The notes beneath the pieces were generated by a model. The model did not search any database. It was not told the origin of the DNA and worked only from the letters and a program-made list of their open reading frames with translations. A program made the translations under genes and the position numbers. This document shows, piece by piece, positions 24,825-33,271 of a DNA stretch of 64,000 nt. The stretch is from NCBI RefSeq assembly GCF_026278345.1, contig NZ_CP111085.1, positions 3,923,501-3,987,500 of the forward strand, in the 5' to 3' direction. How positions within the stretch are numbered: the first letter of the stretch is position 1; every line of letters starts with the position of its first letter. This DNA comes from Tellurirhabdus rosea (GTDB taxonomy: Bacteria > Bacteroidota > Bacteroidia > Cytophagales > Spirosomataceae).

Positions 24825-26771
24825 CTACGAGTCTTCCCGAACGGCGTTGAAGTATTCGCTGGGGGTTTGCTGGGTAATTTTTTTGAAGGCCCGGTTAAAG
24901 GCGGTCTTAGAATTAAAGCCGGCTTCGTAAGCCAGACTGAGCAGCGTAAAATTCCGAAACTGCGGGTCGTCCATCCTCTTTTTCAATTCCTCTACCCGAT
25001 AAAAGTTAATAAAATCAAAAAAATTCTTCTCGAAACCTTCGTTGATGACCTTCGACAGCACGTGGGGCTGCATCTTCAGTTTGGTACTGAGTTCGTGGAT
25101 TGTCAGACTCGGGTTGGTGTACGGCTTGTACCGTTTCATGTACCCTTCCACCTGCTGCATCAACGGCTGAAGGTCCTCCAGCGGCTCCTCCGAACGCAGG
25201 GCCGTTGTGGCCGCCATCGCCGGTTGTAAGGCTGGTTCCGGACGGTCGGGCGTCCGTTCGGGCTGCGGCGGAACCGGCGGCGCGTCGGGCACCATAGGCA
25301 CCGTTTCCTCAAAAATGCCCACAGACTCGGGCTGCTGGACCTTGAAGATTTCGGGCTGGTGAATGGCGAAATAACCCAGAAAATAGACAATGGTGGAAAA
25401 CGCCAGCCAGATCAGGTCTGTGCTCTGCTCTGTCGCCGAAATAATGTCAAACGAGATGAGGCGGCTGGCCCCGACGAGCGCAAAGGTGAAGAGCCAGAGC
25501 ACCAGACAAACTGCCTGAATGAGCTGCACCGTATTCAGGTACTGCAGATTCTGTTCGAACGAATAGCTGGAATGGTATTTTTCCCGGTACACCTTCAGGG
25601 TCCGGCGGCAAAGCAGCCAGTAGAACGTACTGACGGCCAGCCCCAGAAAACCGCTGACCAGAAAAAGTGTCATCACATCCCAGTTCTGGTTGACGATCTT
25701 GATCTGAAACTCCTTGTCCTTCATGAAAAAAAACGGCAGGTACACCAGCACCTGCAGCACCGCCGGCAGCAGGTACAGCCACCAGCGGAAGGGCTTTCCT
25801 TCTTCGCGGAACAGGAGCTTCCGGATGTAGATGTAAAACAGCGGCGGGTAGGTGAAATAAATAAAGTCCGGCAGCAGGAGCAGCTTGGTATATTCCTGAG
25901 CCACATCGCGATAGCTGCTCACGACTTTCACCAGCAGCACCAGCGAGGAAACCGCAATCAGAGCCACCAGCCAGCGGTTGGCCTTCTGGTTGTAGTTCTG
26001 AATGGTCGGAATGAAAATAACCAGCAGCAGGCCCTGGAAGGCCGAAAACAGGAGCAGCAGGTCGTAGAGCGAATAAAAATTGAACGTCCCCGACAGGTCT
26101 TCCCAGCTTTCGATCCGGACTTCAATCGCCTTGTTATCGATATTCTGGTGGCGGAACAGCATGCGGTTGGGCCGGGCCTTGCCGCTTTCCCGCCCTTCGA
26201 CCGAATCCCAGTCGCCGCGGGTGAACTTGTATTCGAGCTTTTCCTCGTCGGTGTAGACGGTGACGCGGTAAGTTCCGTCCGGATAGCGGCGGAGCTGGAT
26301 GTTTTCGTCGCCGGGGTCCCAGCCGTTGAAATTACCGGTGATGAACAGCTTGGCGTCGTGCGGCGTATTGGCGGGAATTTCCCGAATCACGAACTGGTAG
26401 CCGGGTTTCTGCTCCCAGCCGTCGATCGTCAGTCGCAGCCGCTTCCCGGAATAGGCCCGGTCGTACACCCGGTTGGGCCGGTTGCCGCCGCGGGCGTTGC
26501 CTTCGCCGGTCATCGAGCTTCCCTGGGTGAATTTGTATTCGAACTGCGTCAGCGAGTCGGGTAAGGTGATGGTATAAACGCCGTCCGGTCGTTTTTTGAG
26601 CAGGTATTTTGGGTCGCCGGGGTTCCAGTTGTTGAAATCACCGGCCACAAAGAGACCTTTCGCCGTTGCTGCGAGCGGCGGGTATTTCACCACTTCAATA
26701 ACTACCTGCGCTTCGCCCACACTACACCAGCACCACAAACCGACGATAAGCGCAATTAATTTATGCTTCAT
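24825..26771 (-). CDS. Membrane-bound AraC regulator with two periplasmic carbohydrate-binding domains
   Basis: 648 residues from the ATG at 26771. A signal peptide ends in VGEAQ. Two beta domains follow (about 25-115 and 125-215), each with the starch-binding or AMPK-like pattern GDFNNWNPGD / GNFNGWDPGD and a YKFTQG / YKFTRG strand, as in CBM20/CBM48. Seven or eight membrane helices lie at about 240-480, then a proline-rich linker, then a C-terminal AraC-type double helix-turn-helix (LSKVINEGFEKNFFDFINFY to AYEAGFNSKTAFNRAFKKIT). It lies 230 nt upstream of susC in the same direction. The likely role is to bind starch fragments in the periplasm and switch on the sus-like genes, replacing SusR. 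I know no named family with this order. Confidence 0.88.
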   Translation of the reverse strand: MKHKLIALIVGLWCWCSVGEAQVVIEVVKYPPLAATAKGLFVAGDFNNWNPGDPKYLLKKRPDGVYTITLPDSLTQFEYKFTQGSSMTGEGNARGGNRPNRVYDRAYSGKRLRLTIDGWEQKPGYQFVIREIPANTPHDAKLFITGNFNGWDPGDENIQLRRYPDGTYRVTVYTDEEKLEYKFTRGDWDSVEGRESGKARPNRMLFRHQNIDNKAIEVRIESWEDLSGTFNFYSLYDLLLLFSAFQGLLLVIFIPTIQNYNQKANRWLVALIAVSSLVLLVKVVSSYRDVAQEYTKLLLLPDFIYFTYPPLFYIYIRKLLFREEGKPFRWWLYLLPAVLQVLVYLPFFFMKDKEFQIKIVNQNWDVMTLFLVSGFLGLAVSTFYWLLCRRTLKVYREKYHSSYSFEQNLQYLNTVQLIQAVCLVLWLFTFALVGASRLISFDIISATEQSTDLIWLAFSTIVYFLGYFAIHQPEIFKVQQPESVGIFEETVPMVPDAPPVPPQPERTPDRPEPALQPAMAATTALRSEEPLEDLQPLMQQVEGYMKRYKPYTNPSLTIHELSTKLKMQPHVLSKVINEGFEKNFFDFINFYRVEELKKRMDDPQFRNFTLLSLAYEAGFNSKTAFNRAFKKITQQTPSEYFNAVREDS

Positions 26772-27077
26772 GAACGCAATAGCTACCGATCTTTCAAAGA
26801 TAGACAAATCAGGGCACAGTCGTAAAGCGGGATCGGCAGGGAAAGGCCCTATCTCTGCTACATTAATCGCTTTATAATTAGTTCGGCCGCTAGCCGTTGA
26901 CAAGCAAATCTTGCCTATTTCATGGAAATAGCTATGCCAGACAGCCTTTCCAAAATGAAAAGCCTAAAGAGGGAGCCTACTGGTTGAGGGAACAGATTGG
27001 TACAGCGTCTAACGCGGCAAATCTGGGAAGGAAGCCGGAATACCTCCAGGCCGGGTTACTGGAGAAATAACAAACGG

Positions 27078-27137
27078 CACCCGGTAACGGGTGTCAATTA
27101 ATCTCAGGGGGATCAATTCTCGAATAATCCCCCTGAG
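27078..27137. other. Two intergenic hairpins
   Basis: CACCCG-GTAA-CGGGTG at 27078-27093 and a perfect 11-bp stem CTCAGGGGGAT/ATCCCCCTGAG at 27103-27137. They lie in the 417-nt space between the regulator and the large amylase. They may support termination of the amylase transcript. The rest of the space (26772-27077) shows no gene I can support. Confidence 0.6.
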
Positions 27138-27148
27138 AATGGCAGAAA

Positions 27149-27170
27149 GAGCGGACAGCATTACCCGCTC
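27149..27170 (-). terminator. Terminator after the large amylase
   Basis: The stem GAGCGG/CCGCTC is followed by TTTC on the minus strand, 18 nt past the stop of the gene at 27188-30013. Confidence 0.6.
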
Positions 27171-27187
27171 GTTATAACCGGAAAAAC

Positions 27188-30013
27188 TTACTGCTTCATC
27201 ACCTTCCGAACCATCTTCTGGTTGCCCTGCCCGATGCGCAGGAAGTACAGGCCGGTCGGCAGCCCCTGCAGCGGAATGGCCTGGCGCAGGCTGTCGGTCG
27301 TTTTGGCGGCGTTCAGGCTGCGGAGCGTGCGGCCCGTTCCGTCGGTGAGGGTCAGGTCAACCGGCCCGCGGTAGGCGCTGCGGATGGTAAGGTCCACAAA
27401 GTCCGCCGTCGGGTTGGGTGATACCAGCACGACTTCCACGCCCGGTTCGACGGCCAGCACCGGCGGGAGCGGCGCGCCCCAGGACACCAGCCCGGCCTCC
27501 GGCGTCGCCAGCTTCTGGGCGGTATAAATATGGAATTCGCCCGGTTGCAGAATGCCCGACTGCGCGGCGCTCGTTACGTCCAGTTCCTGACCCGAAAAGT
27601 AGTCGTACCACTTGCCCGTACGCGGAAAACCGTAGGTGACCGCCTGCGGCTGGGTGTCGAAGTTGCCGATGATGAAGACCGGATTCGTGGCGTCGTTGAG
27701 CGTGATCCGCTTGACCAGATTGGCAAAATCCAGCGCGAAGTCCGTCGTCCGGAAAGCGGGCTGGGTCAGTTTCAGCTTGATGAGTTCCGAATAGACGCGG
27801 TACAGTTTCCGGCGGTTGGGGTCCTGCTGGTACTCCCAGCGGGCGGGCTTCGGGTCTACGCGGCAGTTGTTGTTGATGGTGCCGTCGGGGCAGCGGTTGA
27901 TGGACTGGTCGTAGCCCAGCTCGCCGAATTGCCAGATCAGCTTCGGACCCGGAACGGGCAGGAAGAAAGCCGCCGCCAGCTTGGCCCGGTCGAGGGCGAT
28001 GGGCTGGCTGCGGAGGTTATAATCCCCATCGACCTTGCCGTTCTGGAGCACATCGACCATCAGCCGCTCCTCGTCGTGACTTTCCAGATAACCGACCACA
28101 TGGGGATTCTGCCAGCCACGCCGTTTGTACGAAATCCAGTCCGGATTGGCGTTGTAGCCTTTGGCTAGGGTTAGGTAATCGTGGTTGTGGTTGCCCCAGA
28201 ACAGCATGCCGTAGTCGGCCAGTTCTTTTTCTTCGGTATTGTCGGCAAAGTGTTCGAGCATCACGTACGCCGTTTTGTCGTAGGCGCGAATCCCGTCGTA
28301 ATATTTTTTCCAGATGGCCACCCGGCTGGCGTCGTAATTGCCCCAGGCACCCACATCGCCGCCGGTGACCTTCTGCGTGAAGCCTTTCGAAAGGTCAAAC
28401 CGGTAACCGTCGAATTTGAATTCTTCCAGCCAGTAGCGGTTGACGCGCTCCGCAAACGCCTGTGTAGCCGGACTTTCGTGGTTAAAATCGAAGAACACGC
28501 TGAACGGGTGCGTCGCCTGCTGGTTGAAGAACGGGCTTGTGGCCGAGGGCCGGTTGTTGTCCCAGTACATTTTCACGTACGGAAACTCGTAATCGGCCTG
28601 GTTGAGTACCATGTCCAGAATGACGGCCATGCCGTTCTCGTGGCATTTGTCGATAAAGGCTTTCAGGTCGTTTTTGGAACCGTAAATCTTATCCGGCGCA
28701 AAGTAAAAAATCGGGTTGTACCCCCACGAACTGTTGCCCGAAAACTCCATAATTGGCATCAGTTCGATGCAGTTCACGCCCAGCCGCTTCAGGTAGGCGA
28801 GGGTGTCGGACACGGTTTTGTAACTCTGCGTTCCGACAAAATCCCGCATCAGCAGTTCGTAGACCACCATGTTTTTCGCATCCGGCCGCTGGAAGTTCGT
28901 CACTTTCCACGGATAAGCGGGCTGGGCCGTCTGGAGGACGGATACGATGCCGCTGGCCCCGGCCGGGTACGGCTTCAGGTTTGGATAGGTAGTGGCGGGA
29001 ATAAAACGGTCGTTGTTCGGGTCCAGCACCTTGTCGGCGTAGGGGTCGGCCACGGCCAGGGTGCCGTCCACGAGGTACTGAAACGCCACCTCCTGCCCGG
29101 CGGTCAGGCCCGTCAGTTCCAGCCAGTAGCGGTTACCGTCGGGGGTACGCTTCATCAGGTACTGCGGCAGGGCCTGCCAGTTGCTGAACTCGCCGATGGC
29201 GTAGACGAAAGCTTTCTGCGGGGCAAAGAAGACGAGCGTCGCCCGGTCGTTGCCCGTGTAATTGATGCCATCTTTCAGACCCGCGGGCAGCGCCTCAACG
29301 GGCGGAGTGGGGCGGACGGTGAAGAAAAACGTGTCGGCCGCGGTTTCGGTGGCCGTCTGGGCGCGAAAAACGACCGTCCGTCGCTGGCCGGTCTGGGTGC
29401 CCGCGGCCAGGCTGAAGGCCAGCGTGTCGGCATTGCTCTGGGTAGCCACCGGGTTGTTGTCCAGCAGCAGCGTCAGCGTCGATTTCTGCGAAGCCGCACC
29501 GCGGAACGGAATGGAAGCCCCCGAGGCGACGAAGAAATTCTTCTCGGTTGGCGCGACGCGCGAAACGCTCAGTTTGTTTTCGTACACCCGGACGACGAAG
29601 TCCTCGGTCTGGGCGGTGCCGTTGCCGCTTTTCAGGAGCAGTCCCATTTTGACAATCGGTCGGCCCACCGGAACGTTGAAGTACGTCCGCGGCACGAACT
29701 TGATTTGCCAGCGGTCGTTGCCCAGCGGCGTCATTTTGCCCGGCTCGAAGGGTTTGGTGAAATCCGTCTGTCCGGTGGGCTGGAATTCGAAGGCGTTGGC
29801 CGCTTCGCTGGTGCCCGCTCCCGACCAGAGATACACGTCGCTGGTCTTGTTCAGCAGCCCGGCCGCGCGGGGGTCTTTGGCCTGCTTCAGATCGAAGATG
29901 AGGGTGACTTCCGCATCGGCCGTCGGGAAGGCCGGGGCCGTCGTGACCGCCTGACCAAAGCCGGGTATCGACCTTAGGAGCAGGAGGAAGATCAGTAAAG
30001 AAAAATGTTTCAT
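27188..30013 (-). CDS. Large secreted GH13 amylase with type IX sorting domain
   Basis: 941 residues. A signal peptide ends PGFGQ. Residues 20-250 are beta-rich Ig-like domains, about 255-345 is a CBM48-type domain (VYAIGEFSNWQALPQYLMKR), and the GH13 barrel spans about 375-760 with Asp540 (FDGYRFDLSKG), Glu587 (VMLEHF) and Asp647 (LESHDEERL). The last 80 residues form a type IX secretion sorting domain (VVLVSPNPTADFVDLTI to GLYFLRIGQGNQKMVRKVMKQ). It is therefore exported across the outer membrane and either released or anchored, and it should start starch breakdown outside the cell. It points the same way as the regulator downstream of it, but has its own terminator. Confidence 0.94.
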   Translation of the reverse strand: MKHFSLLIFLLLLRSIPGFGQAVTTAPAFPTADAEVTLIFDLKQAKDPRAAGLLNKTSDVYLWSGAGTSEAANAFEFQPTGQTDFTKPFEPGKMTPLGNDRWQIKFVPRTYFNVPVGRPIVKMGLLLKSGNGTAQTEDFVVRVYENKLSVSRVAPTEKNFFVASGASIPFRGAASQKSTLTLLLDNNPVATQSNADTLAFSLAAGTQTGQRRTVVFRAQTATETAADTFFFTVRPTPPVEALPAGLKDGINYTGNDRATLVFFAPQKAFVYAIGEFSNWQALPQYLMKRTPDGNRYWLELTGLTAGQEVAFQYLVDGTLAVADPYADKVLDPNNDRFIPATTYPNLKPYPAGASGIVSVLQTAQPAYPWKVTNFQRPDAKNMVVYELLMRDFVGTQSYKTVSDTLAYLKRLGVNCIELMPIMEFSGNSSWGYNPIFYFAPDKIYGSKNDLKAFIDKCHENGMAVILDMVLNQADYEFPYVKMYWDNNRPSATSPFFNQQATHPFSVFFDFNHESPATQAFAERVNRYWLEEFKFDGYRFDLSKGFTQKVTGGDVGAWGNYDASRVAIWKKYYDGIRAYDKTAYVMLEHFADNTEEKELADYGMLFWGNHNHDYLTLAKGYNANPDWISYKRRGWQNPHVVGYLESHDEERLMVDVLQNGKVDGDYNLRSQPIALDRAKLAAAFFLPVPGPKLIWQFGELGYDQSINRCPDGTINNNCRVDPKPARWEYQQDPNRRKLYRVYSELIKLKLTQPAFRTTDFALDFANLVKRITLNDATNPVFIIGNFDTQPQAVTYGFPRTGKWYDYFSGQELDVTSAAQSGILQPGEFHIYTAQKLATPEAGLVSWGAPLPPVLAVEPGVEVVLVSPNPTADFVDLTIRSAYRGPVDLTLTDGTGRTLRSLNAAKTTDSLRQAIPLQGLPTGLYFLRIGQGNQKMVRKVMKQ

Positions 30014-30168
30014 AGGTTAGCTTTATTCAGTCGGCTAAAATACCGCTTTTTCAGACAAGAACAGATGCGCCCGGATGCCAAAGTGGGCAAACTTTGAGGA
30101 AGAGGACAGAAAGTAAAGCGGGCGGCCATCGCTCCAAACTTTGTGTATTTTGCGGGCAAAAAAACGCC

Positions 30169-31368
30169 ATGCTCTCTGTTCAGGATGCCGCCCGCCACAT
30201 CAGCCAGTACATTTTACCCCTAAAAACCGAACTCCGGAGCCTCGAAAGGCTGTCGGCGGCCTGCGTGCTTCAGGAACCCCTGACGGCCGACCGCGATTTT
30301 CCGCCCTTCGACCGGGTTACGATGGACGGCATTGCGTTTCAGTACGCCCGTTTTGCGGAAGGAAAACGCACGTTTCGGGTAGAAGGGAGCCAATTTGCCG
30401 GACAGGCAAAGACTGAATTGACCAATCCTTCGGGCTGCCTCGAAGTGATGACCGGGGCCATGCTGCCCGCCGGAACGGATACCGTGGTCCGCTACGAAGA
30501 CGTCGAAATGACCGGCGAAATGGCCCGCATCACCATCGAAACCGTGCAGGCCGGGCAGAACATCCACCGGCAGGCGGGCGACCGACGGGCGGGCGACCGG
30601 TTGGTGGAGCCCGGCACCCGTCTCGGCCCCGCTGAGATCGCCGTCGCCGCTTCGGTCGGAAAGGCGGAACTGCGGGTGAGTGCGCCGCCCCGGCTGGCCG
30701 TGGTCTCGACCGGCGACGAACTGGTGGCCGTGCGCGAAACGCCCGCCCCGCACCAGATCCGGATTTCGAACGCCTACGTGCTGAGAACCATTTTGCAGCG
30801 GGCCGGAGCCGAGGTGGTTACCTTCCACGTCGCCGACCGGGCCGAAGAAATGAAGCAGGTGTTCGGTCGCCTGCTGGCGGACTTTGACGCCGTGGTGCTG
30901 AGCGGCGGCGTGTCGGCCGGGAAGGCGGATCTGGTCCCATCGGTGCTCGAAAGTCTGGGCGTCCGGCCGGTGTTCCACCAGGTGGCCCAGCGTCCGGGTA
31001 AGCCGTTATGGTTCGGTGCCACGGCCGACCGCAAGCCCGTTTTCGGACTGCCGGGCAATCCGGTGTCCACGTTTCTGTGCGCCTACCGGTACTTGCTGCC
31101 CTGGCTGAAAGCGTCTCTCGGAGAAACGCCCGCGGCGGCGCCTGTCGCCCGGCTGGCCGAAGACCTGACGTTCAGACCGAAGCTGACGTATTTTCTGCCG
31201 GTGAGCCTGACGCTGTCGGACGGGGCGGTCTGGCAGGCATCTCCGCTGCCGGGAAGCGGGTCGGGCGATTACGCCAACCTGCTGCGCTGCGACGGTTTTC
31301 TGGAATTGCCGCCCGACCGGGAGGCCTTTGCCGCCGGAGAAATTTTTCCGCTCTGGATGTACCGGTAA
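30169..31368 (+). CDS. moeA: Molybdopterin molybdenumtransferase
   Basis: 399 residues from the ATG at 30169; an in-frame start 75 nt upstream lies in sequence that looks like promoter. MoeA inserts molybdate into adenylated molybdopterin. The substrate motifs are present: PPFDRVTMDGIAF at about 46, TGAMLPAGTDTVVRYED at about 97, and in the MogA-like domain VVSTGDELV, SGGVSAGKADLVP and FGLPGNPVSTFL. No other molybdenum cofactor gene lies in the window. Full-length and intact. A DUF922 gene follows after 22 nt in the same direction. Confidence 0.95.
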   Translation: MLSVQDAARHISQYILPLKTELRSLERLSAACVLQEPLTADRDFPPFDRVTMDGIAFQYARFAEGKRTFRVEGSQFAGQAKTELTNPSGCLEVMTGAMLPAGTDTVVRYEDVEMTGEMARITIETVQAGQNIHRQAGDRRAGDRLVEPGTRLGPAEIAVAASVGKAELRVSAPPRLAVVSTGDELVAVRETPAPHQIRISNAYVLRTILQRAGAEVVTFHVADRAEEMKQVFGRLLADFDAVVLSGGVSAGKADLVPSVLESLGVRPVFHQVAQRPGKPLWFGATADRKPVFGLPGNPVSTFLCAYRYLLPWLKASLGETPAAAPVARLAEDLTFRPKLTYFLPVSLTLSDGAVWQASPLPGSGSGDYANLLRCDGFLELPPDREAFAAGEIFPLWMYR

Positions 31369-31390
31369 AATGCAATTTTTCTAATGAGGA

Positions 31391-32524
31391 ATGTGTTTTG
31401 CAATCGTGACACACCTTGCATTCATACTCACGTTCTGGACTTATCTCTCAGCCGTTTGGCAGTTGAATCCGGGCGTCATTGCCTTTTCGCAGGACCCCAT
31501 CCGGACGCCAAAACCGGCTTTTTCCATCGCGGCCGTGGACGACCAGCGGCCGGTCAGCGCTTCGCTCGGGACCCTGCTGACCGGGCCGCAGCAAACGGTA
31601 GCCGCCCGCTTTCCGGAGAGCCTGGAACGGACACTTTCGCAGGTGCTGAAACCCGGTTTTCGGGCCGACAGTGCGCGTGTGCCCGTGGTGGTGCAGGTGC
31701 GGACCTTTGCCTACAGCGAACAACTGCGCCCCGACGGCCGGATCGACGGCTCGTTCAAGATTTCGCTTGCCTTCAAAACGTTCCGGGATCAGAAGCTGGT
31801 CCCGCTGACGTCGTACACGAACGAAACCAAATACGTCCGCTCGGTCAGCCAGACGGCTCCGCTGGGTGGGGTGGCGCGCCGGGCGGTCGAAAATGCCATG
31901 AACTACCTGGCCGACTGGCTGCCGGCCAACCGCGAGGCCACGGCGCTGGTCAAAGGCGTCCGGTTTGTTTTTAAGGATTATACCCAGAATCTGAAAGACA
32001 GCGATACGGTCTTTTACAGCCCGAAACGCCCGCTGACCTGGGCTGATTTTGGGGGCAAACCGCGGCCGGGCAAAAACGGAGCGGCGGTGTTTGCGTCGTT
32101 TTCCTACGAAGGCAAGCCTCGCTGGATCAACGGATATCTCCAGGTCGAGTTGACGTTTAAAACCTACGTGCAGAAAAGCATGTCCTGGGTCAATCCGTCC
32201 CTGGCGGCGGCGGACCATAACGGCTATTATCTCCTGCACGAACAACGGCATTTTGACTTGGTTAAACTGGTGGTTGAGCGGTTCAAGCAGCGGATTCTGG
32301 TTGACGACGATATGGACGCCGAGGACTACAGCAGCCGGCTTCAGTTTCTGTATCTGGATGCCTTCCGCGACATGAACCGCCGCCAGGAACAGTACGATGC
32401 CGAGACGCAGCACGGCCTCCTGCCCGGCGAACAGGATCGCTGGAACCGCAAAATCATGGACGAACTCCACCGCGCCGAAGAGCAGACGCAGGGGTTGCTG
32501 TCCAGTAAGTGGGTTCAACGTTGA
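31391..32524 (+). CDS. DUF922-like protein with HExxH motif
   Basis: 377 residues. A hydrophobic N-terminus (VTHLAFILTFWTYLSAVW) is a signal peptide or anchor; a GTG at 31406 is another possible start. The C-terminal half holds WADFGGKP and then LLHEQRHFDL at about 282, an HExxH zinc-protease signature, followed by the helical region usual for DUF922 proteins. The N-terminal half looks like a beta-sheet domain (VVVQVRTFAYSEQL). Peptidase activity is a family-based guess. The stop codon lies in the first unit of the long composite repeat that follows. Confidence 0.75.
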   Translation: MCFAIVTHLAFILTFWTYLSAVWQLNPGVIAFSQDPIRTPKPAFSIAAVDDQRPVSASLGTLLTGPQQTVAARFPESLERTLSQVLKPGFRADSARVPVVVQVRTFAYSEQLRPDGRIDGSFKISLAFKTFRDQKLVPLTSYTNETKYVRSVSQTAPLGGVARRAVENAMNYLADWLPANREATALVKGVRFVFKDYTQNLKDSDTVFYSPKRPLTWADFGGKPRPGKNGAAVFASFSYEGKPRWINGYLQVELTFKTYVQKSMSWVNPSLAAADHNGYYLLHEQRHFDLVKLVVERFKQRILVDDDMDAEDYSSRLQFLYLDAFRDMNRRQEQYDAETQHGLLPGEQDRWNRKIMDELHRAEEQTQGLLSSKWVQR

Positions 32525-32890
32525 AGGTTGAAGGTTTAAAGTTTATGGTTTATAGTTGAACGCATTTGGGTGTAGAAGCCTTTTGTCGCATAGCGACCCA
32601 ATGTTTGTAGAAAAGGCGCAATACGCTCCGCGTGCCGTAGGTACGCCACCCTCAGGATTGTAGCCTACCTACGGCACGCAAAAGGCCATCGGGCCCTTGA
32701 AGGCTACAAACATTGGGTCGCTACGCGACGGCCAACCGCAGAAAATGTCCACAACAACGCCACTCCAAACTTTAAACCCTAAACTCAAACTAAAAAGCTT
32801 AAACCATAAACTATACTCTCCAAACTCTAAACTATAAACTCCGACCCGAAACCTCCCAACCTTCAACCTTAAACGTTCAACATTCAACCC
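32519..32890. repeat. Composite nested repeat between DUF922 gene and thioredoxin
   Basis: Outer parts are word repeats (GTTGAAGG, TTTATGG, TTTATAG on the left; the complementary words at about 32760-32886 on the right). Nested inside is an inverted repeat of 26 nt with two mismatches (32585-32610 with 32704-32729), and inside that a perfect 14-bp stem GCGTGCCGTAGGTA/TACCTACGGCACGC (32630-32643 with 32666-32679). The inner 145 nt look like a small non-autonomous mobile element or REP-like unit placed into a word-repeat hairpin. No gene is supported in this 375-nt space. Confidence 0.85.
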
Positions 32891-32899
32891 CCACATTCC

Positions 32900-33199
32900 A
32901 TGTCTTCATTCACCGAACTTATCAAAGGCGACGAACCCGTGCTGGTGGATTTCTACGCCACCTGGTGCGGCCCCTGTAAGGCGCTGGCTCCGATTCTTCA
33001 GGAATTTGCCCGTCGTCAGGAAGGAAAAGTCAAAGTCATCAAAGTCGATATTGATAAAAGCCGGAAAGCGGCGACGCAATACCGCATCCAGGGCGTGCCG
33101 ACCCTAATTCTGTTCCGGAAAGGCCAGATCGTCTGGCGGCAGTCGGGCTATATGCCGCTGGCCCAACTGGAAAAAACGGTGCAGAAAATCTTGGGCTGA
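32900..33199 (+). CDS. trxA: Thioredoxin
   Basis: 99 residues, the normal length of a small cytoplasmic thioredoxin. The active site is WCGPC at 22-26, the cis-proline loop is GVPTLILF at about 71, and FYATW precedes the active site. No signal peptide. It reduces protein disulfides. It stands alone after the composite repeat; the outer-membrane protein gene behind it has its own promoter. Confidence 0.95.
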   Translation: MSSFTELIKGDEPVLVDFYATWCGPCKALAPILQEFARRQEGKVKVIKVDIDKSRKAATQYRIQGVPTLILFRKGQIVWRQSGYMPLAQLEKTVQKILG

Positions 33200-33210
33200 C
33201 CGGCGGAGAA

Positions 33211-33240
33211 TTGACTATTGAATGATAGCTGTTATATTTG
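33211..33240 (+). promoter_or_regulatory. Bacteroidota-type promoter
   Basis: TTG at 33211-33213, a spacer of 19 nt and TATATTTG at 33233-33240: an exact match to TTG-N19-TAnnTTTG. It lies 31 nt before the ATG at 33272. Confidence 0.75.
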
Positions 33241-33271
33241 ACAGTAAAACTTTCAATGGTCGATTCTTTGT

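Noticed and set aside
24595-24825. Riboswitch or tRNA in the spacer before susC
   Set aside because: No clover-leaf or known riboswitch core found; only a weak TATTATTG element.
26888-27070. Open frame of about 57 codons on the plus strand (ending REQIGTASNAANLGRKPEY...)
   Set aside because: No ATG or ribosome site and no family recognised. An open frame of this length is not rare in GC-rich DNA, so I do not call it a gene or a remnant.
32669-32896. 75-codon frame within the composite repeat
   Set aside because: It is made of the repeat words (SLEFGEYSLWFKLFSLSLGFK) and has no protein character.
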